A DNA stretch of 64,000 nt from positions 310,001 to 374,000 of the forward strand of contig OY730174.1 of assembly GCA_963422465.1 (NCBI GenBank). Reading direction: 5' to 3'. Positions within the stretch are counted from its first letter, which is position 1. Each line of letters begins with the position of its first letter. This document shows, in pieces, positions 1 to 11,582 of the stretch. The position numbers were made by a program, and so were the translations under genes. Source of the stretch: Lichina pygmaea. Lineage: Eukaryota > Ascomycota > Lichinomycetes > Lichinales > Lichinaceae. Below the pieces are notes generated by a model, which saw nothing but the letters and a program-made list of their open reading frames with translations, was not told the origin of the DNA and did no database searches.

Positions 1-2080
1 TTCTTCTTCCTCTTCTTCTTCTCGTATTGGCCCCAAGCTGGAGATGCGAGACGATGTCTCGGTTCAGAACAAGCTCGCATCAGTCCGACTCAAGGTCTTA
101 CAGTAGCAAGGCATGAACGATCAGGGCCGTCCTGTCTGGGCCAAGATCCACGCAATCGCGCCATCCGGAACGAGATGCTCTGCCAGCTACCAAGGGTTCC
201 GGCTGGATCATCCTTCTCGGATGCTGCCGGAGACGTCATCAAGGTCCGTTGGGCCAAAGTTTCGCGACACGATGTCGTCAGCAAAGCTACCAAAGCGGAG
301 GCTGGCCCTACTGTGTCTTACCGAAATGCCATCAGCTGTCTGCTGAAGGTGGCCGGGGAAGGGAGAGGAGGGCAATGGGAACGCACATCAATGACTTGGC
401 CCCAAAGCGCATCTTGCAGTCTCTTCCTTGCAGACCGCACCGGTCAGGTCTGTGCGTCGAATCAGAATCCGGGCCCCAGCTCAACATTCGTCTGTCCGAT
501 TCTCGGCTACGGGAGGCTTTCACACCACCACCACAACCACCCAGCTGTCGTCTCATCGTCCATCCCTTTGGTGGGTCTCTCCATCTCCGAAGAAGAGGAT
601 CTCGTCTTGCTTTTATCGCCTTCGCTTGAAGGGGTTCGGTGGAGAGGGATCGTGGGATGGGCCTTCGAACCGCCGCGCCCCTTCAAGTTGGTGACCGGTC
701 CAAAACACCCCTGCGAGTTCGTCTATCGCCGTATACGAGTCCTGCGTCGCTAAAGGGCAGCCGGGGAGGGTTCACCGAAACTTCGACTCGGATTCTAGAG
801 CGGCTTGCTTCCAGTACGTACGCACAGTCCTGATGTTGCTTTCCTGGCAGGGGCCAGCATCTGAGGCCCTGCATCTTCCGAATCCCATCCCCGTGCCATC
901 CCCGTGCCATCCGCGCTTCTCGTGCCCTAAGAGAGCATCCGTATTCAGAGCTCCTCGGCTCGCCTACGTCGCTCGTAGTACCGTGGCGTGCCTGGGTATT
1001 CGCGTACGTCCAGTGTTTACCCGGCCGCTTCCACGCCTGAATCACGTCAGAGCATTGTCCGGAGAGCAATCACCCAGCTTCGTCAGCATCGCCGCAGTCG
1101 AGGGCCGAAAGGCCGGTCATCTACCGACCCCGCAAGTTGAGCGATGGTCGATACGTACATACGTACGCACGGTAGTTACAGTTCAGATGGAGAGTGAAGC
1201 CGCTTCACCCCGCTAGGCTAGGAGGAAGCTACAGTAATTACTACCTTACGACCACTCGTGCCACCGCACGGAGTAATTTAATTATAGCTATAGGTAGCTA
1301 CACATACGTACCAGCGCTCTCCGGCGGTCAGGCTAATTCGCCTTGTTTTCGGTTGACTCTACTGAGTATATCATCAGGCTTCCAAGCTACAAGGCCAGCG
1401 CATGCGTTGGACGGCTGGATGATATATCGCAGCTCTCCTCGGCTTTTGATCTTCCTGTAGTAAACCCACAAGATGCTGTGCTGGGGCTACAAGGCAATGG
1501 CCTGCTCTGACAGGGAAGAAGATGATGATCATTGACGCCCTTCTCGGACCAGAGGGCTATGGCGCCCTATCTAGCTGACCAACACTAGTGACTACGGTAA
1601 GCCAGGCTCACCTACGACCGCAAACATGCTGATTGGAGATGATGAATGTTCAACTTTCCATGATGTCTTTTCATAGGAGCTATCCTATCTTTCTCCCTGT
1701 GAGGACACGTTAGGATCGTGAAATCATTTGAAGTGTCAGATTCAGGCAACAAGAAAAAAAAAATTTGAAAAAAGCCTCTCTGAAAGAGGCATGGACGCAC
1801 AAGTACTTACTTCGACACTAACATGTCATCAAATTCCTGTATATCAGTTGCAGTAGCTACGGTAGCTTTAGACTATCACACCAAACCACAATCATCCTCC
1901 TTCAAGCAAACAACAACAACAACAACAACAGTCTCCCCAACGCAGGACCAGATCACGATACATGTACGGTACATTACAGCACGCTTGAGCTCAACAGATC
2001 TCCCATGTCGAGCAAGAACATCTGTTCAAGCTTGTACGGAATGTACTTCACACAGGCTTCTATTCAGCTTGGTGTGCAGG
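1..2080. other. Gene-poor region left of the LINE
   Basis: I see no supportable gene here. One frame on the plus strand is open from base 1 to 753, but its composition looks random and no family is recognisable. The stretch has a TC-rich start, short blocks rich in TACG words (about 1145-1175 and 1300-1315) and copy A of a dispersed repeat (1475-1613). An (AAC)n run lies near 1909-1930. Confidence 0.5.
1475..1613. repeat. Dispersed repeat, copy A
   Basis: About 140 bp that recurs in the same orientation at 6363-6512. Shared stretches include GGCTACAAGGC/GAGCTACAAGGC, the segment around CGGACCAGAGGGCTAT, CCCTATCTAGCTGAC and AAGCCAGGCTCA. The copies differ by substitutions and small indels. 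No coding potential or terminal repeat was seen, so the class is unknown; a SINE or a non-autonomous element are possibilities. Confidence 0.6.
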
Positions 2081-2093
2081 ATAGAAGGAGTTG

Positions 2094-3608
2094 ACTCGAC
2101 AGGAGCCAACTGCCGGCTCCTGGAGAAGGTGCACAGCGATTGTATGGCTTGGGCAGCCGGCCATGGAGCCACCTTCGCCCCGCAGAAGTACGAGCTCATG
2201 CACTTATCCTGATCACGCAAATTCAACATGAAGGCCTGTATGCAACTCCCCGGGGCCCCCGAAGGAGCCATCACAAGCTGTCGGTGTCCTAGGTGTCATC
2301 CTGGACCCGAAGCTCAGATGGGGCCCACGCATCCGACAGACATACAACCGAGCCACGCACCAATGCCGTGCCCTCACCGCAATAACAGGATCCACCTGGG
2401 GAGCCAGCTTTGCCAGAGCCCGACTAGCCTACACCGCAGTGGTGCGCCCATGCCTCACCTACGGGGCGACAGTCTGGGCCCCGCTCAACAGCACCCTCCG
2501 ACCGGCAAAGTGACACTGGATTGGTGAACCACTGGAACGGGTGCGGCAGCGATGCCTCCGGGCGGTCACCGGCGCCTTCAAGGCCATGAGCAGGCAGGCA
2601 CTTGAACAAGAGGCTGCAGTACCCCCGCTACAAGCCCACATAGCGCGACTCCAGCTACAGGCCCGAGCGTGGATGGAGGTCTCCGGGGCTAGGCAGGAGA
2701 TCGGGATTGCTTGCCACCACCTACAGGGCCAACTCAAGCCATGGTGTGGACCCTGTCGCACCTCCGGCACTACGCCAGGGGAAGCAGAAGCACGACTGGG
2801 CCAAAAAGATCCTCTGGCAACAGCAACACCGCATGGAGCCTATCGCCACACACCTGGGACTTCCCCCGTGGTCGGACAACCCCTGCCCAGCCCCCACCTA
2901 CCCCTCAGACAGCCACCCACCCACACGGTCACTATGGCAAGCTTACCAGCTGGCGGAGCAGTGGTGCTGGGATTGATGGTGAGAACTTGAAAGGGGGCCC
3001 ACCAGTGCCCCACCGCAGCACCAACCCGGACCCAGGAGGTGGCTGGAAGCCAGAGAAGATGCCGTACAAGAAGGCTACCCTCAGCCTACACGCCAACCTC
3101 CCAAAGCCACAAAGTAGTCTGCTGACCCAGATCCGTACAGGAAAGATCAGCCTAGCTGGCTTCCTGCACACCCGCCGGGTACCCAACTTCAAGTCTCCAG
3201 CCTGCCCCTGCGGGTGGCACTGAGAAACAGCACAACACATCGCATTAGACTGCCCTCAGTTCCACGGCGAGCAACGGGCAGCTACGACAGGCATCTGCTA
3301 CCACTAACTTCCAGCAGCTAACCTCCAACCCCCGGGCCGCCACCACCCTGACAGCGTGGTTCCTACGACCAGATCTCCTTCCCCAGTTCACCTGGGCCCG
3401 GGAGCAGCTTCCCCCTACCTGACTGTTACGCAGTCATCCACCCAGTTCTGCAGTGACTTGACAGGATGGCCACCGCCTAGGGGCCGCAGGCCAGGTTTTT
3501 CACCCTTGACCATGTAACACCACATGACCTGAGGTTTTCCTTACCAACTATATAGATCCCCAGCATAATCTAGCCTAGCTAGCTTTTCATACCTACATAC
3601 ATACATAC
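2094..3608 (+). mobile_element. 5'-truncated Tad-like LINE, copy 1
   Basis: Non-LTR retrotransposon remnant flanked by a 13-bp direct repeat, ATAGAAGGAGTTG, at 2081-2093 and 3609-3621, which I read as its target-site duplication. It starts in the late part of the reverse transcriptase (matching the NCxxLExxHxxC and KYELMHL region of copy 2), continues through the segment VLGVILDPKLRWGP and ends after a CCHC-like knuckle (CPCGW, then H and C downstream). The original frame is cut by several stops and shifts, so it is dead. The 3' end is a short (ATAC)n tail, as expected for LINEs of this kind. ORF1, endonuclease and the catalytic RT core are absent through 5' truncation. Clade assignment to Tad is from memory of fungal LINE sequences. 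Confidence 0.85.
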
Positions 3609-3621
3609 ATAGAAGGAGTTG

Positions 3622-4394
3622 TTGCTGAAATTTGCGTGACGGCTGAAGATGCACTTTCAAGCACTGATACGTACTTGAGGAAGAATGGATTGTCTGGGTT
3701 TCTTGGCCACGCTATGATCTATGGTGTGGTGTGGTGCTCTTGATATGTGGCAGATATCTACTGTCAACCGACCAGATTGAGGATGATGGCAATGCAATTC
3801 ACTTCCCCCCCCCCCCCCGCCCCAGCGCTCTCTGAGCTTGCCAAGGCAAAAAAAAAAAAAATAAGGATGAAAAGAAATCAAGCTAGATACTGTTCGACTG
3901 TGAACGCTACAGCGAGCAGCGGGGAAGAAGAAGATGAGTGTCACGACTGATAGATTGATTAGAGGGAACTAGCTAATCATCTATATGCAGACACGAAGCT
4001 GATGTTTGCCTTGGAGCTCATAGAAGGCTCTAGAAGGCACGATGCGGATCGATGCAGGATCGACGGAAGACAACGTCGACGGGGAGACAGCAGAGACGGC
4101 ACTGGGCGGCTCCATGCGGGATCGACGGCATCGGCAGCGCTATGCGGCAGCAGCAGGATCAATGTCAAACAGATACGTGAAGCAGGATGGCAGTCTACAC
4201 TCAAGCCAAAGTACATTTACACAGAGAGTCTGGTGCAAATCCATACTTGATTCCCTGTCAGCTAACATGTCCTACCAAAGACGTCTTTCCACAGTTTCTG
4301 TAAGAGCCCACTTGTCCAATCTCCCACGTATACCCCAGTTTGCTCCTCGGGCGGCGGTGGTACTGATGGGAGTCCGGACAACGGCTCAAGAGCG
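3622..4394. other. Intergenic region
   Basis: No gene supported. It contains a C14 tract at 3805-3818 and an A-rich run near 3849-3862. The right half is the likely 3' flank of the minus-strand secreted protein gene. Confidence 0.5.
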
Positions 4395-4880
4395 TCAACG
4401 CGGGCCCTGAATGAGCTCTTCGGTGCCGTGTGGCTGCGGCTTGTAGACCCTCGGCCTCCCGCGGTTCCGCTCGAGTTGCTGGGCCGTCTCGAGCGCCGAA
4501 GGACAACCGTCCTGGGCACATGTACAGGGTGGCTCGCCGGCCGCAGCGGCAAGCTGAAGTCGTCGAAACCCGTTTCTCAGCACGACTTTGCACGTCTGAG
4601 AGGGACAAACACGAGACGCGGGGAGAGGAGAGAGGGGAGGGGAGGGGGAGGAGGAGAAGGAAGAGGGGGGGGGGGGGGGGGGATCGTTCAGGAGCAGGCT
4701 TTGAAGGTCCTGACTCACGCCGGTGAAACGCCTGCGAGCCACGGCGCCGGTCCTGCGGTAGGCGCAGTCGTCCCAGCATTTCTTGCAATTCTGTAGCAGA
4801 TTGTCGGTGATCTGTGGCATGGCCATCGCGGACGACGTGGCTGCCGCCAGGAAGATGGAGACGAGGATGGCGATCTTCAT
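4395..4880 (-). CDS. Small secreted cysteine-containing protein
   Basis: Two exons, 4880-4719 and 4595-4395, give a protein of 120 residues. The start ATG at 4880 opens a clear signal peptide, MKIAILVSIFLAAATSSAMA. The mature part has seven cysteines: CKKCWDDC near residues 32-39, TC just after the exon join, and CTCAQDGC around residues 77-84. The intron (4596-4718, 123 bp) has a GTGAGT donor and a pyrimidine-rich CTCAG acceptor; on the plus strand it contains an 18-base G tract. The intron is a multiple of three and has no stop, so an unspliced message would add a proline/serine-rich insert. I do not recognise a family. Size, secretion signal and cysteine content resemble fungal effector-like or antimicrobial small secreted proteins, but that is inference. 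Confidence 0.6.
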   Translation of the reverse strand: MKIAILVSIFLAAATSSAMAMPQITDNLLQNCKKCWDDCAYRRTGAVARRRFTGVSQDLQSLLLNDPPPPPPSSFSSSPSPPLSPLPASRVCPSQTCKVVLRNGFRRLQLAAAAGEPPCTCAQDGCPSALETAQQLERNRGRPRVYKPQPHGTEELIQGPR

Positions 4881-7005
4881 TGCAGCGGAAAAGTGAACGT
4901 GGTGTCAACCCGGACAAGATGCCGTTGCTCTTCTGGAGACGGAGGGGTACGCCCTTGCAGTGCCAAGGGCTTTTTGGCTTGAGTCGATTGCGGAGGATGA
5001 CCGTAGAACTGTGCTGGTAGGAAGACTTGGATCGGACAGAGATTGACCTGGGGAACGAAAGTCTGGAAACTGAAAGATCGAATGGCCCGATGTGATGCGA
5101 TGATGATACTCAGAGACGGAAATTCATCGTAGCTTTATACCCAGCTCGAGTCCTCTGGGCAGACTCCCAAGGCCCACCTCGCCGTCCCTTCTTGCCACGA
5201 CGATCCTCTGTTCCCCTCTCTCTTTCCGACCTTCCTCTTTGAGCAATCGCCGTCGGGAACAGTTCCAGAACAGTTCCAGAACGATTCCGGAGCACTGTCA
5301 GAGCGCTTGATGGATGATATCTCAGCCGATCAGTCGAGCCATCTCGGACTATCTGCGTCGGTCTCACCGAGTGCCATCCGCACCAAGTCCTGAACAGCAC
5401 GGTGACACATCGCGACGCAAAGGAGGAGGTTGGTAGCTGGCCTAGTCTTCTCATGCGAGGGAGGGCTACTTTGGCTTTGAAAACACGACATCCAGAGCCT
5501 CTTTCGACAGATACTCGGCGCTGAAGCGCATCGCCATGAGCATGGTGCTTTCTGTAGCGAAGCAAGGTCGAGTGTGAGCACCGTGGCACGCTCAAACCAC
5601 GTGGTCATGTTCGGTCTGAAACCGCATGGAGTCGAAGACTGCCGACGGAAAAGACAGCCTCGGTGCTCCATCTCTCCCGGAGTTGGAAGGTGGCTAATGA
5701 CGGCTTGATGTTGGAACATCAAACGTTGTATGATTGCGCTAAGATGTCGACTTGAATGACAAGGAATTTGATATGCTGATCCATTCTGGGTGCCGTAAGG
5801 ACGAACAGTGACTGGGGCGCATAGACCTGGGCATGGGCAAACAAGAGCGCCGTTGAGCAGAGGGTACAGTACATTCGTACGAGGTACGGCCTCAGTGGCT
5901 CGCATACTCTCTCCTCACAGTATGACCTGTCCTGCCTGGGTCGCGGTGATTTTCCATCTGCTGACCAACAGCCACATCTTGCAACAGGCTGGAGAAGCAA
6001 CTTGTCATGTGACCATGAACAATGTCTACCAGTACGGCAACAGCTACCTTGGAGCTCCTACTGTACATCAGTGCACCTTCAGAACAGCTCCACAACAGAC
6101 CAGGTGTAGTGGAACGTCAAAGGGCACAACGACAGCTGGTCTATCCGGTAGATCGTGGGTGGATAGCACGTATCGTACCGTATAGCTCCCGTAGCCAAGA
6201 GATCACTACGTAGCGAAGGGGCACGCCGGTCATGTGGTAGCTAGGTCACGTGGGCCACCTGATCGTGACTCCTGATAAAGCTATGTACGAGTACGGTACG
6301 TATGTACGTACGTAGACACGTACGTTACGTACCCGACGCAGCCAACATCGAGATCGAGTAATCACTGCTGGAGCTACAAGGCATCGGCCTACTCAGAGAG
6401 GGGAGAAGATGATGTCCATCGAGGCCCTCTCGGGACCGAGGGCTATAAGGCCCCCTATCTAGCTGACTAACTCTACGGTACGGTACGGTACTGACTAAGC
6501 CAGGCTCAGCCCTGGCCCTGCCTGCGGCCGCAGCAGTCCTCCTGCAATATAGACGTGGGTAATCGTGACCGTCCATGTCCCACGCGTCATCATCTTGGAT
6601 GATTGCAACGATGAGTAGAGGCAATTGCAGACCAACGCCACAGAGTATGTAATGCAAGAAGCACTTTACAATCTCCACCCACTCTAACAGAACCTCCAGA
6701 CTACGTTTACGTACTTAGTTGCCCAGTTGAAGGGGCACTCAATTGCAAACATACGTATATAGGAGCGAGCAACGTGACAAAGGAATGCAAAAAAAATTTC
6801 ATAAGAGGGGGGTTTTGTTCATTGCAAGTTGGATGATGCTGGTGTCTCCCTAGTTCCCTTGCGCCCGCTAAAAGGCAAGAATTTCGTGCAGGTTGTACAG
6901 TAGAATGGACTAGGATTATCGACTCGCCGATGATCACTGTAACGCGTCCTGAAATGCCACCACCACCATCGAGATCACGACGACACTGCTCGAGTTCGCA
7001 TCCTT
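4881..7005. other. Intergenic region between the secreted protein gene and CTR9
   Basis: About 2.1 kb without a convincing gene; several 100-190 codon open frames on both strands overlap one another and match nothing I know. It includes TACG-rich blocks at about 6170-6185 and 6280-6335 and copy B of the dispersed repeat (6363-6512). Confidence 0.5.
6363..6512. repeat. Dispersed repeat, copy B
   Basis: Second copy of the repeat at 1475-1613, same orientation. Relative to copy A it carries a short extra GGTACGGTACGGTACT-like insertion before the conserved AAGCCAGGCTCA end. No gene within. Confidence 0.6.
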
Positions 7006-7161
7006 TCACTTAGGGCCAGCAGAGGCGCCGACATCTTCCATCTCCACGTCCTCATCGCCGTCGGCGGCGGTGTGCTCCTCCTTGCCCTTCTCGTCCGCGG
7101 CAACGGGCTCAGAGCCACGTGATGACGCGGCTGCATCACCCTTCTTGTTGACGACTACGCC

Positions 7162-7222
<61 letters not shown>

Positions 7223-10200
7223 GAGTCGCCGATCGTGCGCGCGTTCTTCTTGCGTGTGGGCCGCACCGGCCGAGTCCCGATCTCGTCTTCCTCGTCGTCG
7301 TCGTTGGCGGTGGTATCGCCGAACAAGTCTCCGACAGTTTGCGTCGCGGTAGGTAGTGACTGTGATTGCGATGCAACGTGCCCGTCGCCATCGTCGTCGT
7401 CGTCGTCGGTGGTGAGCACATTCTTCCCGACGGTCACGCCCTCGAGGTCTTCGTCGCTGTCGATGACAAGCTCGCTGCTCTTGAACTTGTTCTTTGCTGG
7501 AGCGGCATTCTTCCTCTGAAGCCGACGTCGCTTTCTTGGGGCGTCGCCTTCGTTCTCGCCGTCGCTCGTCGCCGCCTCGCTGCCCGAGTCGTCCTTCTTC
7601 CTCGTGATTCTCCTCTTCCTGTTTCTTTCCGTGACCGGTCCGTTTTTGTGCGCGATGCCCGCGCCTTCCCCTTTCTTCTTCCGTCCTCCACCTCGTTTCT
7701 TCTTCACAGGCGCGTCGGTCTCGCTGTCTGTCGTCACGTCCTCTATCACCAGCTGGCGAAGCTCCTCGGCGCGCTGCATGCCGAGCAGCCGGTCCCGCTT
7801 GAGCATCTTGCGTCGCTCCTCCGCGATGCGTTTCTTCCGCTCCATCTCCTCCGTTTCTGCCTTCTTCCGTTCTTCTTCTCGTCGACGCAGATCCGCCTCG
7901 CGCTGTTCTCGAGCTCGCCGTAGCTTGACCTCGTGCTTCTCTTCGTACTCACGTTGCGCTTGTACGGCCCGCTCGAGCTGTCGCCGCATGGTATTTCGGC
8001 CCATGTTCGCTCGCTGTTCGATCTCGTTCTTCGGGTACGGTGGGTTGGGCGACTGGGCGATCTCCGAGAGCGACTCGATCGCTTCGTCGAGACCTTGGGC
8101 GGCGGCCTGTACGTCGACCAACGACCGCTGCACCTCCGGAAGCATGTGAATGAGCTGTGCGATCTGGATCTGGACGAAAGCGACGTTGAACTTGAAATGG
8201 ATCTGGTGCCCCGCAATCTCGAGAGCCTGAAGAGAAGAGCGTTAGCATGCGCCGAGGGTCGTGACGGTCGTGACGACATGGAAAAGAGGACGATACGTAC
8301 CCGCTGCGAATAGTCCAGCGAAAGCTTCATCGCGGCGAGGTTTTTGTCGGTCTTGCCTTTGAGCAGCGTTGCACGTCCGAGACAGGCGAGGAGCTGCGCG
8401 TCCCGTCCTCGATCCTTCGCCAGAGCTTCTTGGTACTGTACGCTCCCGTCAGAAGTCGTCTTGCCCGACGTCGACGAGTCGTGGACTCACCACCTCGATG
8501 GCTCTGGTGTACTGTTTAACGTCGACGTACGCGTGACCCAAGTTGACGGCGACGTTGCTGTCCCGGACGACGTCGTGCACTTTGACGAGGATCTGGATCG
8601 CGGTGCCATAGTCCCTCCTGTCCTCGATCAAGGCGATCGCGATTCCCTGCGCCGCGTACGCGTTCTGCGGGTCCAGCTGCAGAGCCTTGTCGAAGAACTC
8701 GACCGCCTTCTCGTACGACTTGCGTCGTTTATCCCGATCGGCCTCGGACTCGCGCCGCATCTCCCGTGCGTTGGTGAGGTAGAGGTTGCCCATTCCGGTC
8801 AACGAGTAGCGGTCGTGCTTGTCGTAGTGCTGCAAGGTGTGCTTGTAGTGCCGCTGCTCCGGATCTTCCGCGAGATTGGTCGAACGCTGCTTCCTCGACC
8901 TGCTGAGGAACCAACCGTAGAGGGCCCGGACTTCCAGGTTGCCCGACTCGCCCTGGACGAGCTTCGAGACCGCCTTCGGCCCCTCGTCCGTCGGACTCTG
9001 TCGTAGGGCGATGTATGCGAGCCGAGCGTGAGCGTCGGCGTGGCCGCCTTCTCGTCCGAACAGGCCCTCGTATACCTTCTTGGCGTCGTCAAGCCTGCCG
9101 TCGGCCTCGTATGCTCTGGCCAGGTTGTAGCTGATCGTCGTGACAAGCCTATCCGTGTCGACGGAGCTGTGTCGGTAGGACTCGTGGGCGCAGGCATTGA
9201 GCGCTGTTTGGAATTGCACCCCTGCCTCTCCGTACTCCTCGGCGGTGTAAGCACAGCAACCCAAGTTGTTCAGGAGCTGCGGAGGGAGACGATCGCGGAG
9301 ACTGTTTGCGGCTGCGCCTTCTCCGTTTGGTTCCTGAGAGGTGAGCGTCTTGCGAAGGAGCTTCAGTTCCATCTCTTCGACTTCCTTGAGACGCTGTCTG
9401 CTGATCTCGATAGATTCGTACTCGTGGAGACGCGCCAGGTTGAGTCCCACCGACCTGTCACCGATCAATCGTCGCCCGGGGTCCTGCCAGGCTTGTCGGA
9501 CTGCCTCCAGGAGCTGGATCGCTCGTTTGCGTTCGTGGGGCTTGTCATCCTTGGACGACCCGGTCGCGCTCGCGAGGACCTCTTCGGCAAGGATCGTCCC
9601 CAGCAGAGTTTGGGCCTCCACACACCTGGGCTGTTGAAGAGCTTTCTCCAGTCGGAATTTGGCGCCGACCATGTCGCCTGTCTCCGCCAGGACCTGTGCC
9701 GCTCCAAGCTTGGCTGGCATGAAGCCCTTGTCAAGCCCACCACGCGCTTCGTCGGCCTTCTTGTAATACTCGCCCGCCTTTGCCAGAGCGTTGCTCTGAT
9801 GCTCCTTCTGCGCCAGAGCGTACCACCCATCACTGGCAATGGCATTCACGTCGGTAAACTCGATCGCCTTGCGAGCTAGCGACTCGACCGTCGACAGAGA
9901 ACCACGAGACAGGAAAAACCTGGCAAAGGTGACGCAGGCAAGGGGGAGATCCTTCTTCAGCTTGAAAGCCCGTTGCGTGCAGTCTGTCATGGCCTTCTTG
10001 TAAGCCGAGATGAAGGCAGGATCGGTTGCAAGGAGGCCAGAAGTGGTTTCCAAGTAGTATAGACCTAGAAGGACATGGCCAATGCTTGATTCGGGGTTCT
10101 GGGCCAGGGGTTGTCAGCTATCCAGCAGATCACCAATTAAACATCGCACGACGCACCACTTCAATCGCTCTTTCCCAAGCTTGTTTCGCGTCGTGCTTGA

Positions 10201-11088
10201 GCCCAAGTTGCCACAAAGAGCAGCCAACACCAATGCGGGGGTCCGGATCGTGGATGTCTGGCCGTTGGTATAGTACTTCCTGGAACCCTGCTAGTGCATC
10301 TGAATACTTTCCCAGGGAGTATTGTGCTTTTGACTTTCCCAGGAGGGCCCACATGTTCTTGTTCTCCGACATGCGCTGAACATCCTCAAAGCTCTTCTGA
10401 GCTTGCACGAGCATTGTCACTCGCTCCGATTGCTCGTCTTGTGGTGTCCTCCTGGCTTGCGCCGGCGGCAGAAGGGATGCGCGCATGAGGTGGAGGACCC
10501 CTCTGGCCAGATGAAGAGACCAAACGCTAGGGCTGGTGCGAAGAGCTTCGTTGACGCCCGAAGTTGCTGCCCTGAGATAGTAATCTTTGGTTCTCGCCTC
10601 CGAGACCAGCGTGCCGTCTAAAGGAGCCAAACGAGTCAATCATATTGCTGCGATTCAAAGACGAACTCTCGCGAGATTGAAATTGGGAGGTACTGACCGG
10701 GAATCAACCTCGACGCGCCCCTGGCTCTCAAGAGGTTTAGCGCACACAAGCAGCTGCGATAGGATGTCTTTTCCTTCGCCGGCTCCTGCGACACCACCAG
10801 AGCCCTGGCGACCACGTCGACCGCTTGATCAATCTGCTGGACTTTGGCATAGGCCATCGCTATGGTCAGCCAGTAGGCTTTCGGCGCCGCCTCGTTCTCG
10901 AGCAGGGTGCAGATCTCCGTCGGATCATCGGGAAGACCCTCAAGGTCGATCTCGACGGCTTCATTGGAGTTGGCCACGATGACCTCAAGAGCCGATGGCA
11001 TGTCTCTGAACCGCGACGACTTCGGAGGGGTATCTGTGACGGTATTGGATGACGAGCTGCTAGGCTCTCCATTGCGCATGGGACCCAT
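7006..11088 (-). CDS. CTR9: RNA polymerase II-associated Paf1 complex subunit Ctr9
   Basis: Five exons: 11088-10698, 10617-10157, 10098-8491, 8435-8301, 8226-7006; the sum is 1272 codons including stop (1271 aa) with every join in frame. Ctr9 is the TPR scaffold of the nuclear Paf1 complex, which travels with RNA polymerase II and supports histone modification during elongation. The first two thirds is a chain of TPR-like helical repeats; AKEYY- and LARAYE-type helix pairs and the block AYAAQGIAIALIEDRRDY are characteristic of the family. Residues about 930-1005 form a highly charged coiled coil (EREK/RREEERKK type), followed by an acidic, Ser/Lys-rich tail with one run of about 21 Asp encoded by a GAC microsatellite. 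Divergent from the lipid hydrolase gene, with a transposon remnant between them. Confidence 0.93.
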
Positions 11089-11582
11089 GGTTGCGAATCA
11101 GAACGGCGAAGCCGGTGTTGTACGACGGGAGAAGATGAGGTCGGCAGCAGAAAAGACTTGAACGCGCAGCCTTGCGACGATCAGAAGCCCTACGAGAACA
11201 GGCGAAATGTCAGTCGCCCCCCAGCCCCACTGATTTAGTCAGCAGCTTTTCCCAGCGCGTATTGTGGGCTGTCTGCGCAGGCACGTGGCAGGGCCCGGCG
11301 GTTTCTACTGTGACGATTGTGATGGCCCATTGACAAGCAACAACTTGTACCTCAATGCAACACGCTACTGTACCACAAGTAAAAATTTGTCGATAATGGC
11401 GTCAAATTTTGCCGCGCGGCGGCAGCTCCGATTAAAGGAGTCACATGCCTTCGGTACGACGTACTGTACCCATACGTACCATATACAGTAAGGTAGTCTG
11501 AGTAGCTCACGTGACTTAGACTTGCCTATCTCACTCCTTCGCTTGAAACTGATTAGTCAGGAGCTGTGAAGAGCCGCGCGAA
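11089..11582. promoter_or_regulatory. Upstream region of CTR9
   Basis: About 0.5 kb between the CTR9 start and the pogo remnant. It should hold the CTR9 promoter. A GTAC/TACG-rich block lies at about 11455-11480. No specific factor site can be named. Confidence 0.4.

Noticed and set aside
1-753. Plus-strand frame open from the window edge for 250 codons
   Set aside because: Composition looks like chance in GC-rich DNA, no domain or splice pattern is visible, and overlapping frames are equally open. It could still be the end of a gene to the left.
5110-5905. Two overlapping minus-strand frames of 161 and 191 codons
   Set aside because: They overlap in different frames, have no recognisable domain, signal peptide or intron pattern.
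7070-7519. Plus-strand frame with a long serine run
   Set aside because: It is the reverse reading of the acidic, Asp-rich tail of CTR9.
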